Source: Chrysemys picta bellii (taxonomy: Eukaryota; Chordata; Testudines; Emydidae). From it: a stretch of 64,000 nt of DNA. The position numbers and the translations under genes were made by a program. Positions within the stretch are counted from its first letter, which is position 1, and every line of letters begins with the position of its first letter. Below, in pieces: positions 23,919-35,749 of this stretch. The stretch lies in the NCBI RefSeq assembly GCF_011386835.1, contig NC_088791.1:8866998-8930997 (forward strand). The letters run 5' to 3'. The notes below the pieces were generated by a model. That model saw only the letters and a list, made by a program, of their open reading frames with translations. It did no database searches and was not told where the DNA came from.

Positions 23919-25287
23919 TCATAGAATCTTAGAAGATTAGGGCTGGAAGAGACCTCAGGAGGTCATCTAGTCCAACCCCAACTAAATCATCCCAGCCAGG
24001 GCTTTTTCAAACCAGGCCTTAAAAACCTCTAAGGATGGAGATTCCACCACCTCCCTAAGTAACCCATTCCAGTGCTTCAACACCCTCCTAGTGAAATAGT
24101 TTTTCCTAATATGCAACCTAGACCGCCCCCACTGCAACTTGAGACCATTGCTTCTCGTTCTGTCATCTGCCACCACTGAGAACAGCCATGCTCAATCCTC
24201 TTTGGAACCCCCCTTTAGGTAGTTGAAGGCTGCTATCAAATCCCCCCCTCATTCTTCTCTTCTGCAGACTGAATACGCCCAGTTCCCTCAGCCTCTCCTC
24301 ATAAGTCATGTGCCCCAGCCCCCTAATCATTTGCGTTGCCCTCTGCTGGACTCTCTCCAATTTGGCCACATCCTTTCTATAGCGGGGGCCCCAAAACTGG
24401 ATGCAATACTCCAGATGTGGCCTCACCAGTGCCAAATGGAGGGGAATAATCACTTCCTTCAATCTTCTGGCAATGTTCCTACTAATGCAGCCCATTAGCC
24501 TTCTTGACAACAAGGGCACACTGTTGACTCATATCCACTTCTCGTCCACTGTAATCCCCAGGTCCTTTTCTGCAGAATTGCCGCTTAGCCAGTCAGTCTC
24601 CAGCCTATAGCAGTGCATGGGATTCTTCCGTCCTAAGTGCAGGACTCTGTACTTGTCCTTGTTGAACCTTATCAGATTTCTTTTGGACCAATCCTCCAAT
24701 TTGTCTAGCTCACTCTGGACCCTATCCCTACCTTCCAGCATATCTACCTCTCCCCGCAGCTTCATGTCACCCGTGAACTTGCTGAGCATGCAATCCATCC
24801 CATCATCCAGATCATTAACGAAGATGTTGAACAAAACTGGCCCCAGGACCAGCCCCTGGGGCACTCCGCTTGATACCGGCTGCCAACTAGACATGGAGCC
24901 ATTGATCACTACCCGTTGAGCCCGACAATCTAGCCAGCTTTCTATCCACCTTACAGTCCATTCATCCAATTCATACCACTTTAACTTGCTGGCAAGAATA
25001 CTCCGGGAGACCATATGAAAAGCTTTGCTAAAGTCAAGGTATATCACGTCTACTGCTTTCCCCATATCCACAGAGCCGGTTATGTCATCATAGAAGGCAA
25101 TCGGGTTGGTCAGGCATGACTTGCCCTTGGTGAATCCTTGTTGACTGTTCCTGATCACCTTCCTCTCCTCCAAGTCCTTCAAAAATGGATTCCTTGAGGA
25201 CCTGCTCCATGATGTTTCCAGGGACTGAGATAAGACTGACTGGTCTGTAGTTCCCCAGATTCTCCTTCTTCCCTTTTTTAAAGAACT
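23919..25287 (-). mobile_element. CR1 LINE, reverse, 5'-truncated
   Basis: About 1.37 kb of a CR1 element on the reverse strand. The + strand begins at the CR1 tail (TCATAGAATCTTAGAAGATT) and passes through GGAGATTCCACCACCTCCCT (3' coding end). Reverse transcriptase coding sequence follows up to the truncation near 25287 (CCTTCTTCCCTTTTTTAAAG). The coding frame is broken into at least three segments: 24529-25320, 24163-24519 and 23982-24176. CR1 copies are usually 5'-truncated on insertion, as here. It is inactive. Confidence 0.92.
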
Positions 25288-25320
25288 TGGGTCCTGATCT
25301 TGTAGCCCATATGCAAGCAA
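24529..25320 (-). pseudogene. CR1 reverse transcriptase fragment
   Basis: The 263-codon reverse frame encodes the middle of the CR1 ORF2 reverse transcriptase. Recognisable blocks in order are QQGFTKGKSCLTN, VIYLDFSKAFHMVSR (motif A; the catalytic aspartate is D in YLDFSKAF), SSGVPQGLVLGPVLFNIFVN (motif B) and, near LRGEV, a degenerate motif C reading FTGDMKL. The family has F/YADD there, so the catalytic pair is damaged. EKDLGITVDE near the end is the usual CR1 'DLGV' block. The first residues (before about residue 25) come from flanking DNA. The endonuclease domain is missing and the C-terminal part continues in another frame. Confidence 0.88.
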
Positions 25321-25400
25321 ACAGTCACCCTGATTTCAGTTAGACTCACATGGGTAAGGACTATTTGCATGAGTAAGGTTTGCAGGATCAGACCCTTGCT
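25288..25400. repeat. Short foldback repeat
   Basis: GGTCCTGATCTTGTAGCCCA at the left and the inverse of GGTTTGCAGGATCAGACCC at the right are partner ends. Inner words CAGTCACCCTGATTTCAGTT and ACTCACATGGGTAAGGACTA belong to the same common sauropsid palindromic repeat. It abuts the truncated CR1 end directly. Confidence 0.5.
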
Positions 25401-26514
25401 TTTGTCAGGGAAGTCAAAAGGTATGATTTGAAGACTTATAGGGATATAAGAAGCAGATTTATTGAGTTAAAAAGCATTAATGCACAATCAACTCCTTTCA
25501 CCATAACAGCCCTTCAACAAATAGCTGGTAATTAGTTTAAAACATTTAAATATTCTTTTTAAAAACATGTATTCTTATCATTTAGAAGTAAATATGGTTT
25601 CCAGGCAAAGAAAAATCATCAGTAACAACATGGCTAGCATGCGTCTGGACCCATATGGACTTTGACTGGTAATCACTTAAAGATCACTGTGACAGAAAGC
25701 CAGAGAAAAAAATCAAATTGTTGTTAATGTATTAAAAAAATCCTCAAGTATTAAACTAATGCCGCAAAAAGAATTCTAGGTTGTGAAGTGTTGCACAAAG
25801 AAATGTACTGCCAATCTTAAAGTCCTAACAACAGAAGTAATGATCCTCTACATTTAATTTTTCCTGTGTTCATGTACACTTGCATTAAAAATGAGCCATT
25901 AACATCTCCAAACATATTGATTTCCTATTTGCTGGTACTGTGAAATTTCATTTCTTTCTTGGCAGTCTAGGCACAGCTTGTTCTCAGTGACTTAAGAAAT
26001 GGAGAGGGAACCAGGCAACGTACTCCAGCTCAGAGGAAGTCCAGGGACATTGAAGAGTCAGCAATCCTATTTCCACAGCATGGGATCTATACTTTGCACT
26101 CACTACTCAGTTGGCTGATGAATCCAAAAAGGACTAAGATAAAGGCAGATGCAGGCCAAAGGATAGGTGCTGGTGAAGCTCAATTAGTAAGTGATAGGTA
26201 AGGATTCCATCAGAGAGAGTGGATGGGCTTCAAAGAAGACTTCTATCCTGTCACCCCGGGCCAGAAGGAAGTGAGTGAAATGTCATTATTCAGGGCTGGG
26301 GCATGAAGAAAATAAGATCATACCTCAGTGTTTTGACAGGGACTGAAAGACCCTCTTCAACCGCACCAAGCCCTGCAGTCAAACCAAGACTAAGACAAAT
26401 TTCTGTACCGTGGGGCCCATGCCAAAGGTTAATCCCATAGCTGCGTGTGAAGAGCTTCAATGTTTCAATTTCACAGGTAGACTTAAATTCTACCAGTACT
26501 TGTTTAAATATAAT
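25401..26514. other. Unique DNA, no gene recognised
   Basis: I recognise no gene or repeat in this interval. Confidence 0.4.
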
Positions 26515-26919
26515 GGAGAGAAAAAATGCTTACTTACCTACAGTAACGGTTGGTCTTTGTGATGTGTTGTGCACATATGCATTCCATTGCAGGTGTGCCT
26601 ACACCCAACGTGCTCGATTTGGAGACTTTTGCCAGCCACTAGGTAGCACTTGCACCCCTGCCCTCCTCATGCGTTGAACCGAGGCCATGAAAAGGATGTG
26701 TCCATCATCCACCTCTCCATTTCTTCTCACTGCTTGTGAGATTATTGTCCAAAGTAGCAGGGAATGTGGGAGGGTTGTGGAAGGTATACATGCACAACAC
26801 ATCTCGAAAAACAACCAGCACTATAAGTGAGTGTATTTCTCCTCTGAGCGATTGTGCATCTATACATTCCAAAGCAGACGACTCTGCAGCCGTTCCCTTA
26901 CAGGTGGAGGGACTTCAGA

Positions 26920-27760
26920 TTATCTGAACAGAGATGGTAATATTGACTTGCCAGGGTTGGCATTGCCCTGAGAGGCCTCAGTGATGGCATAATGTCTGGA
27001 AAAGATATGTACAGGTGACCATGTTGCTGCTTTGCAGCTATCTGTTATGGGAACATTGCTCAAAAATGCTGAGGAAAGGGACTGAGACCTAGTGGAGTGA
27101 GCCATTATTTTCAGCCGAGGACAGATTTTCAAAAGATTGTAACTAACTTTGATAAAGTCAGAAATCCAGCATGAAATACATTTAACTGTCCCTGGTTGGT
27201 CATTGAGTCTCTCAGCATGGGCTACAAAGAGCCTCAGAGAGGCTCTGAACGACTTAGTTCAGTCAAGGTAGAACACCAAAGTTCTGTGGACATCCACAGT
27301 GTCAAGTCTTTCTTCAATTTTGGAAGAATGAGGTTTCAGAAAAAGCACCTGAAGCTGCGTAGAGTGCAGAAAGGCAAGGATGGTCAGTTAGTAGAGTAGT
27401 AGTTGTTGTAGCCCCAAAACTCTTCTTGCAGAAGTAATTGCCATAAGAAACACAGCTTTCACAGAGTGACGTTGTTGCTAGAGGTTCAAAAGGCGGGAGG
27501 GGGCATGAACCTTGAAATATAGGTTAGGGCCCTGTGACAGCACTGGGTCAGACACCGGTGGATAGACATTGACTAGACCTTTCGGAAATCTGGATACCAG
27601 AGAATGAAAGAAAATACAAAACCCCTCTATTGGTGGATGAACTGTAGATCTGGAAGCCAGATGAACTCTCGCAGAGCTAACTGAAAGGCCAGAATGACTT
27701 TAAATGCAGTAAGTAATCCAGTATATGGCTAATATCTGATTGATGGGGTGATGAAGGCTG
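26920..27760 (-). pseudogene. DIRS tyrosine recombinase remnant
   Basis: Several reverse frames together follow the DIRS recombinase order. In sequence order they show HPPIEG, LVSRFPKGL, LMAITSARRV (about 27440, where the catalytic arginine of the 'SARR' block sits), then the segment 26920-27132 with KIMAHSTRSQSLSSAF. That last segment carries the H-x-x-R pair, and it ends SCKAATWSPVHIFSRHYAI, with the W and the terminal H...Y where the catalytic tyrosine is expected. The frame changes at least twice and has internal stops. In DIRS elements this enzyme integrates a circular cDNA without target duplication. This copy cannot make it. Confidence 0.7.
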
Positions 27761-27999
27761 AGATCGTGCCTGCATGGAAAATCTCTTCCGCTTTGCTACC
27801 TATGTGGCTCTAGTGGAATCCTTCCTGCTGCTCATGAAGATACCTTGGATGTCTCTGGAGCACGTTTTTTTTTTTTGCAAGCATTTAACTTGTGAGGTGG
27901 AGGTGAGATGGAAAGATTGGAGGATGGAATGCAGAGACCTGCCGTGGTTCTGAGATAGGAGATCCCTGACTAAGTGCTGTAAAACAACAATAGGCATCT

Positions 28000-29300
28000 T
28001 CCAAAAGCTTGGAATGCTGACCTCGAGGAGGCAATCAAAATGATTGCTTACAGGATGTCAATGTCTGGTGAGAAGGAACTAATTGAGACGAAGCCATCTG
28101 GCAATGTCGAAAAGGCCTAAATCGTCTCTTAGCAGAGTCCTGGGATCTCAGCTGGACATGTGATCTATAGTAGGGCTGAGGTCTAAACTGCTTCCTCTTT
28201 GAGCTTGGGGTGTAAACCCCCAGAGATGTCAAAGTCACCTGCCTGGCGTCATCAGTTTTCTGAGGGAACAAGCTAGACCTCCCCACCCCCAAACGGCAAG
28301 GCCTTGATTGTATTTTGCAGCTCATTTTGTAATTCTAGACACCTGAAGCCAAGAAGACTATCTCATGGCAATAGCAGTGGCCCTGGATCATGAAGCTGTA
28401 ACAGCTGCGTCAATAGCTGCCTGGAGGGATGTTTTTTTGCCAGGAGGTGCCTTTCAGAGACTAGAGCCATAAACTGTTCCCTGTAATCCTCCAATAGTTT
28501 GTCTGCAAACTTGGCTAATGCTATAAAATTAGTAAAATTACTTTTGGACAGGAGAGCTAGCCACCCATATTTGCAGAGTGGTGGTGCAGTAGGCTTTCCT
28601 GACATATAGATCCAGTCTTTTGAGATCCTTGTCTTTAGGAATGGTTTGGGGATGAGACTGGCAGGAGTACTCTTTGGCAACCGGGACCACCAATGAGTTG
28701 TGGACCAGATGTGTGAAAAAATAATTCAAATCTTTTTGAGGGGCTTAGCAGCATCTGTCCAGTTTCTTGGCTGTACATGGTATAGACGCTGGATCTGTCA
28801 GAGGGTTTTCACCAACTCCAGCAGGGCTTTGTTAATGGGAAAGGCAACTCTTCTCGGAGTGGGAGTTTGTAAATATCGAAGAAACTGTGGATTTTCTCAA
28901 ACCAGTTCTGCCAGTACTCTTAAAGATGTGGTCACTCTTCTCAGTAGGCTCTGGAAGACCTTAAAGTGGAGGTGAAAAGGGGGACTCGGTAACAGCCTCG
29001 TCTGGAGATGAGGAAAAAATTGCAGAGGGACATCCAAGGGTTCCTCTAATATCCCACCCTCCTCAACAGGGTCGCAATCCATGGGAAGAAGAACAGTTGG
29101 GGGAGCCTGGAGAGAGGCTTCTTGGACTAGAGAATGGGACTTCCTTCTGGTCTGATATTCCGATGGAGATCTCCGTATCCTTGGAATGGGCCACAACCAA
29201 TATAGCCAAGGAGGATACTCCACAGTTTGAGCCCCCACAGTCGAGGGCACCATCTTGGGGCTTCATTGTAGAAAGACCATTCATAGTCCTTCAAATTCGT
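28000..29300 (-). pseudogene. DIRS Gag-like remnant
   Basis: The reverse frames 28363-28680 and 28538-28729 carry the block KDLKRLDLYVRKAYCTTTLQ followed in another frame by YGWLALLSKSNFTNFIALAK, then YREQFMALVSER. The order 'K-RLD...RK-Y-S-T-LQ...A-YN...L' is the conserved Gag pattern I associate with DIRS elements of turtles. Upstream, 28897-29253 carries the proline-rich N-terminal part (LHFKVFQSLLRRV). Multiple frameshifts and stops are present. The assignment is from pattern recognition and has no search behind it. Confidence 0.6.
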
Positions 29301-29415
29301 GTTCCTGTCACAACATCTATAAGGTGATCTGAAAGACTGGGGTGGTGACACATACCTCTCAGGTTTAGAGTCTGAAAAAGAAATGTAGGATTCCTCAGGA
29401 AACAGAGGGGCCATT

Positions 29416-29647
29416 TCTAGACGCGATATATCGATCCCTGAACGCGCTCCTGTCAACTCCAGAACTCCACCAGGGCGAGAGGCGGTAGTGGAGTCGACGG
29501 GGGAGCTGTGGCTGTCAATTCCGCGCCATGAGGATGGGAGATAAGTCGAAATAAGTTATGTTGACTTCAGCTACGCTATTCCCGTAGCTGAAGTTGCATA
29601 TCTTACATCGAACCCCCCCACACACACCCAGTGGAGACCAGGCCTAG
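29416..29647. mobile_element. MITE fragment ending TGGAGACCAGGCCTA
   Basis: The right end reads GTGGAGACCAGGCCTAG. Upstream is the perfect inner palindrome ACTTCAGCTACG/CTATTCC/CGTAGCTGAAGT (about 29562-29592). ATCGATCCCTGAACGCGCTC (about 29430) and CGGTAGTGGAGTCGACGGGG belong to the same foldback family common in turtles and crocodilians. The matching left terminus (TAGGCCTGGTCTAC) is missing at the junction with the DIRS relic, so the copy is truncated. Confidence 0.65.
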
Positions 29648-32189
29648 GTCAGCTTAAGCATTTATATCACCATGCAGGATCACCATCGAATGAGTGCCTA
29701 CTAATAAGGCTCATCTCCTCATTTATAATTAGCATTTATACAATAGTTAATGCTCTCATTCAAAGCTTAAGCGATAACATCAAGTTACTATGTAGCATCA
29801 ACATTTCCAACAGGGTTACCGTGGAGTTATTTAAGAAAACCAGTAGCAGATTAAATGAACCTTGTCTCCACTACTTCTGGATCACGAATGTCAGGGTGTG
29901 GGGGCGGTGTGATTGGGTATATATTACAGGCTGAACAAACCATTTTTGTATTCCCTCTGAACAAATGCTAATAAAACATAGGCAAATGAATATTAAGAGG
30001 TTTTAAATATTAAAACTATTCCAGTAGCTTTTTCAGGGGTAATTAGTAGGTATAATGAGATATTCCAGTAGTTTATGTAGGGGTAAATTAACAGATGCAA
30101 TGGACTGTCCAACAATATTCACAGATAATTAAAAGGAAGACCACAAAGAGTTAGTTATAACTTTTAATTGTATGTAGATTCAGCCAGCACGGTTCCATGC
30201 TATAACCCCTCTTGGTGAAGCTGGAAAAATCTCTCCCCTGGCTGGTTCTTCCTTTTCCAAAATACTGACTTGTTACTGCTGTCTTTTGTTTTGGTTTTAA
30301 ATGGAGCTCAAATTTAACATGGATCTTTGTGTTCACCTCTGGTTTTGTGCAACTGTATCCTGATGAAGTTAAAGATCTAGGAATTGCGTTTTCGTAAGTT
30401 AGAGTTCAAACTTAGTTGATGCAGATGGTCCACAGAAAACATAAATACCCAAAAAATATTATTTTGGTAGGTCCTATGTGAAAAGTGACTAAGTTCAGTG
30501 GCAATTTATTTTTCTTTTCAGTGATATTTTAACTTGAGAACCTTCCTCACTAAGGGCAAGAATTCAGCAAAGCATCCTTATTCAGCACAGCACTTAAGTC
30601 CACTTAAAGTTAAACATGCGGTCAGGCATTCTCCTGAATCAGGCCCTAGATGATGGCAACTTTGAAGTGGGTTAATATCTGAGATCCAAGCTATGTCATG
30701 GCCAAGAGACAAGACACATCACATACTGATCTAAGACTTCTTCACCTAGAGACAACGATTACATATGAGTAACTTCAGGATAATCTTTGCTTTGACTGTG
30801 ACTTACTTTGATTTTGCTAGTGTGTTTCAGAACTTTAATGTTTCTTGAATGTAAAATTTTGTACTCAAGTAGATCAGGGGTTTGCTTGGCTTTTTAATAA
30901 CAGTCTTAAAGAAAGAAAAATTCTCAATGACGAATGTTTAAAGTCTTCAGAATTTTCATTTGTTTAAACCCAGATTGTTCTGAAAATTATGTATAGCGTC
31001 TGGAGAGTGCATATTATTGTGCAGATACATTGGCACAGTTTGAAATAGCTGCATTAAATCACAGTAATTTCACTAGAAATACTGGCAACTTGGCTTGACA
31101 AGCTGCCCTCAGTCAGTGGTGAAGAATTGATAAACAAAAATATTGAGTAATAACTAAATTCTGGCTCTTCTGGGTGAGAAAGAAACCAAATGTGAACTCA
31201 CACAGAGCTGTGTTCCTGACACTGCAAAGAGAGTGCCTGAAACAACAGAGAATTCTGAACTGCCTCCATTCATCTCACTGGGGTGTAACTCTATCAATTC
31301 AATTCATCATCCTCGCCATCTCTTCAGCAGGCCATATCTTCACTTGTTTCTTAGCCACTAATGCAAACCACCAGCACAGCTACAATTTACGTTATTGAAT
31401 CGTGATTTGAACCCAGCACATCTTACCCCAGTTTGAAACCGGCGAAAACTGACCAAGGACAATTAAGGACAAGGCCTGAATTTTACCTCCTACTATAGTG
31501 GCTAGGTTTTGTGATTCCTCGTTCACCCCAAACCTTCTGTGCATTTAACAGTTAGCAGCTGCATCAGTCTGCTGGCTAGTGACCTACTAGATGATTTGTC
31601 AAGAGTTGATTGCAACTGTATAAAAACCCTGAGAAAACATGATAAGTAACTTGTGTTGTCATGTCATATTTTCTGTGCCTCTAAGCAGTATGTCTACCCT
31701 AGGAAAATGGGTGTTTACACAACTAGGTCTATCAGGCCAAACATTTGCTTATAAAAAGGGGGCTGGAGGTTAGATTCAGATTTGCATAATAACCTTCAGC
31801 AAAACCTAGGAAATGATTAGCGTCAAAGGCATAAACAGCAACATATTAACAACTGCATGACACATCAGATCAATTACTGTCTCTCACACAAACTCAATCC
31901 GTTTCAAAAATGGTCCAATACTGTTTTCACTCAAGAAGCTGTCACCAAAGCAGCTGTCAGTCTGTCACATCAATTTCCATAAACCTTCAAAAAAGAGACT
32001 CTCTTTGTCTTTTTGAAAACTACCACTGGAAATAAATACACACACAAATACTTTAAAAATAACGTTGGGGTCAGGATAACCAGCAACACTTAGAAAATTC
32101 AGAGCACGAATTCTACTTGTACCCTCTAGGGAGTGCATCGATTTTCAGTGGCTGTGGCCAGTGTGTGATGCACAAGATCTTTGGGGTGG
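29648..32189. other. Unique DNA; short foldback repeat near 30560-30650
   Basis: No gene was recognised. 30560-30650 (GAATTCAGCAAAGCATCCTT ... CTCCTGAATCAGGCCC) is a common palindromic repeat half. Two related sentences ATTCCAGTAGCTT and ATTCCAGTAGTTT at 30017 and 30062 form a short direct duplication of about 45 bp. Confidence 0.4.
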
Positions 32190-32365
32190 TTTGGGAACTT
32201 TTAATATTATTAGCCTTGTGGTACTGCCGAGGAGCCCCACTTAGGGACCAGGATCCCAGGCTAGGCGCTGTACAAACACAGAACAAAAGGACTGTCCCCT
32301 GTACCCCAAAGAACTTACAGCCTAAATACAGAACGAGACAAGAACAAGTGGATGCAGACAGGCAG
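32190..32365 (-). repeat. SINE tail, reverse orientation
   Basis: TTTTAATATTATTAGCCTTG, GGGACCAGGATCCCAGGCTA, GGCGCTGTACAAACACAGAA and CCCCAAAGAACTTACAGCCT are the reverse complement of the SINE tail seen at 35960-36110. The tRNA-like head is absent or too diverged. Confidence 0.65.
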
Positions 32366-33157
32366 GGGAGCACAAGGAATCAATTATACTATATCGGTTG
32401 GCATGATAGGCAGCAGTCTCACCAGACCAGCTGACCACCAGACTTTCAGCTCCAGATTTTCAAACACAGGCCTCCAATTTTATCCTTGTAGCTATCAGGG
32501 AGTACAATTTAGGCCGCTTATGTAACTATGAACCTGTTTTGCTAGTGCAATTAGGTATGGAGGTGCCTGAATGTACTAACCTGCAATTATTGTGGTGACA
32601 AAAACAGGGGCTCAAAAAGCTGGGGTCAGTATTTCCCCGGGGATGAGGTTCCAATAGTCAGAGAATACACAATACATTTTGCCCTTTATTGGATTTGTTG
32701 TGCTTAGAACTCATCTGGAATAGAAGTGTCTATTAAATACTGAACATTCAATAAACTATGTGGCTTATACCCATCCACCTAATGGAAATCATGCAGTAAG
32801 AACTAAAATGGCATAGGCCTACCCCAGGTGCACCTGTTGAGAAAACTTTCAAAAATATTTTTAGTAAGTTTCCAAAATGAAGACATTTACAGTGAAGGAG
32901 GCACTTTTTTCCTGTTTCATTAGGGTAGTCCCAAATTCCTTTCCAGATGAACTTAGTAGTGTAGGAGAATACACCAGCTAGCTGAAGAATACACCAGTGC
33001 AGGAGAGAACATCAACCCTGGTGAATATTATAGCCTTTTTTCTTCATCATATACTATTCTTTCCAATCTTATTTAAAATACTGAATTCAACAACTCTCTG
33101 TAAATTACTTAAACAGCAGAGTATCAGGGGGTAGCCGTGTTAGTCTGTATCTACAAA
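32366..33157. other. Unique DNA; left, unpaired part of the palindromic repeat at 33121-33157
   Basis: No gene was recognised. 33125-33157 (TATCAGGGGGTAGCCGTGTT, AGTCTGTATCTAC) belongs to the outer end of the repeat family at 33158-33333 but has no partner on the right. Confidence 0.5.
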
Positions 33158-33333
33158 AACAACAAGGAGTCTGGTGGCACCTTAAAGACTAACAGATTTA
33201 TTTGGGCATAAGCTTTCGTGAGTAAAAACCTCACTTCTTCGGATGCATCCGAAGAAGTGAGGTTTTTACTCACGAAAGCTTATGCCCAAATAAATCTGTT
33301 AGTCTTTAAGGTGCCACCAGACTCCTTGTTGTT
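33158..33333. repeat. Perfect 176-bp palindrome (foldback MITE)
   Basis: The left arm 33158-33245 and right arm 33246-33333 are exact reverse complements over 88 bp with no spacer. The centre is GGATGCATCC (33241-33250). Each arm contains the family words GGTGGCACCTTAAAGACTAA and GGGCATAAGCTTTCGTGAG. A single-copy family member normally has one arm only, so this looks like a head-to-head inverted dimer truncated at its right end. The open frame at 33218-33448 is spurious. Confidence 0.95.
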
Positions 33334-33461
33334 AAACCGCAGAATCTCAGGAATATCTGGAATTAAATCCACGAAGTGTGATCTACAGTTCCCTGGGACT
33401 TTTCCACTCCTTTGCACCCTACAACCTTTCAATTGTCACAGAGACTGAATATATTTTTACA

Positions 33462-33556
33462 AATGCTTAAGGAACCTAAGTCCCATTTTCAAAAGGGATT
33501 AAGTCACTTTAGAGCCTATGTCACTTATGTGCTTTTGAAAATGTTACCCACCAACC
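33462..33556. repeat. Degenerate 'cattttcaaaag' palindromic repeat
   Basis: GCTTAAGGAACCTAAGTCCC ATTTTCAAAAGGGATTAAG and CACTTATGTGCTTTTGAAAATG are imperfect inverted partners of a widespread sauropsid repeat. No coding content. Confidence 0.5.
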
Positions 33557-33617
33557 TTGCTTAATGCATTTTACTCATGATCTAAGTAATGAATTCATTA
33601 CCAAGGTCCTGCATGTT

Positions 33618-33664
33618 ACTCTCTCTCTCTCTCTCAGACACACACACACACCTACACACAAACC
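33618..33664 (+). repeat. (TC)n(CA)n microsatellite
   Basis: A CT-dinucleotide run is followed by a CA run. A compound simple repeat. Confidence 0.9.
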
Positions 33665-35749
33665 TCAGAAAAGTTACTGCTTTGGTGGAAATATCACTTG
33701 TACCTGCAGAAAGATCAGGAAGTTGTTAACCAAAGATGTACGGAGCCTCCCCTTCCCTACATTCTCCCCCACCAACTGTGCAGCAATACATTTTTAATGT
33801 AACGTTTTAAGGCCTAATGAAAAAGTTATAAGTATTGACTTTAGCTCTGGCTCCTTCTCACTCTGTGCTGCTCTGTTGATCAACAAGAAAAGTAGCACTT
33901 CAGAGGAGATTCAGAATGGGATACGGTGGAGCTAGACTCAATCTCAAAACCACTGAAAGAAGAGGCACTAAATGCACAGTGCACAGAATCTTAATGCACA
34001 GTGTAAAATGGGAAGGGGGCAAGGATGGGACAGCCTTTATTTGCAGCTGTGCACAAGTTTGCTGTTAGCTACAGTTGTACATGTGTCATTCTGCGACAGG
34101 ATGGCAGTACAATGCAAGGCATTCCATCCACACTGTGTTTTATCCACACAGAACAGAAATCAAAAATAGAAAGGAGTCATTGTGTTAAGTCAAACTTGTC
34201 CCTCCACCAACGCCTAATGGTTGCATCTATCCAACAGGACAATGATGCACTTCTGCAGATTCTGTGAGGTGCCGAGTGTCTCATGAGAAGTGTTCTGCTC
34301 TTTAATACTCCCATTACCTAGCACCTCACATGATCAGACTCAACTGGCAAGAAATTGAAAAAAATACTGCTCTTCTACTCCCATTTATATCAATTTGGAG
34401 GGGAGCAATATACTATCAATGCAGTCACAGCAGTGGCATTTGGGCTGCTGCCTTAAAAACTGAACCACTGGGTGAATTTAATGCTGGGGAAAGATGTCAG
34501 CCTGTTCAATAGCTGGGATTGGTGGCCAAAGCCCATCAAAGCAATGAAAGGTTTGCCTGATCAGGGGCCACAAAACCCAGAAATCAACAAATCACGGGGG
34601 ACAAAAAATGAAAAAAAAAAACAGGGCCAAGTGCACGGCTCCACACTGACAGCCCCGGAAATTAAAGACCTCTGATTACTCACAGGCTAGGTCCAGCATT
34701 CCTACCAGCTACTGACCACGCTCTGGGAATAGGTCTCAACTCTGATCCAGAAAGGCCTTTCCTAGGCAATGTGATTCCTGTTGTCCATTCTGTCCTTGGC
34801 TCCTCTGCTGAGATTGCCAACAAGGGGGAAGATGAGACACAAGGACAGTGACAATTTTTGAGATGCAAATATCCATCTGTTAGAGAATGGAATGAGAAGC
34901 AACAACTCCTTCCACATAGGTCACCAAAGTATGCTGCCTTCAACTTGCAATAAATCTCTCAATGAGGGTTCAACAGCTTTCATACGGTAAACTGGTAACA
35001 CATGAATTCCTAAACATCTTAATAATTCATTAGCATTAATGTAAATGCTAAAGTAACATTTGGCTTATAAATAATACTCATAAAGAAAGGAATCATATGC
35101 TCTAAGGAATAAGAATAAAAGCAATCTGCAAGTAGATGATCATTGACCTAGGGAGAGGTTAAGAGTGCTCTTAAATAATATATGTAAAGCTGCAACTCAG
35201 ACTGACACAAAATTCATTTTTCTTGCTAAGACACTCACATAGTAATAACCCAATCAAGGAAACAGAGTTTATGTGATGGAGCCATTACTTAAACAAAGCT
35301 GGCTTGGTTTAAAATGCAACGATTTGGGGCAATTTGGAGCAGTGATATTATGTGCTATTTTACATTGTGATTGGTGGCAAAATTCTACATTGATTTTTAA
35401 ACAACACACTTGGTAAAATGTTGATAGCTCATGGATTTTTCCCCCTTTTTCCCTTGACCTCTAAAGCCCCACAATGTTGTGTTAAATGGTCCAACAGTTA
35501 TCATCTCTGTTTACTGCGGCAGTTCTATTATCAATAAAGGCAACATTTGCAAGCCCTATCAAAAGGCTGGCTGGTGATAGGAACACTTAATTACCTAAAT
35601 CATGGCTTAACAATACTGCGATTCCCTTTTAAAATAAGCATCTTTTTTCTGAATACATTCAATTGCTGGTTCCTGATATAAAACTAGGCTGGACAAACAT
35701 TAAAGAAATATAAGGTAGGAAACAGTTCACTGAGAGCAAGGATGAGCTT
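33665..35749. other. Unique DNA; AT-rich blocks may be conserved noncoding
   Basis: No gene was recognised. 34980-35300 and 35460-35660 are moderately AT-rich, not repetitive, and carry words such as TTCATTAGCATTAATGTAAA and CACTTAATTACCTAAATCAT. They are candidate noncoding conserved elements by composition only. Confidence 0.35.

Larger units (their letters stand above)
26515..29415 (-). mobile_element. DIRS-like tyrosine-recombinase retroelement, internally deleted
   Basis: Read on the reverse strand, the order is a Gag-like region (about 29300 to 28000), then directly the tyrosine recombinase (about 27760 to 26920), then a terminal region with an inverted repeat. The reverse transcriptase, RNase H and methyltransferase-like part expected between Gag and recombinase in DIRS1-type elements is missing, so about 2-3 kb was lost. 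The terminal region contains GATGTGTTGTGCACATATGC at about 26558 and its imperfect inverse GTATACATGCACAACACATC at about 26783. Such inverted terminal parts, rather than LTRs, fit DIRS elements. Coding segments are broken by stops and frameshifts. The outer ends are approximate. Confidence 0.72.
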
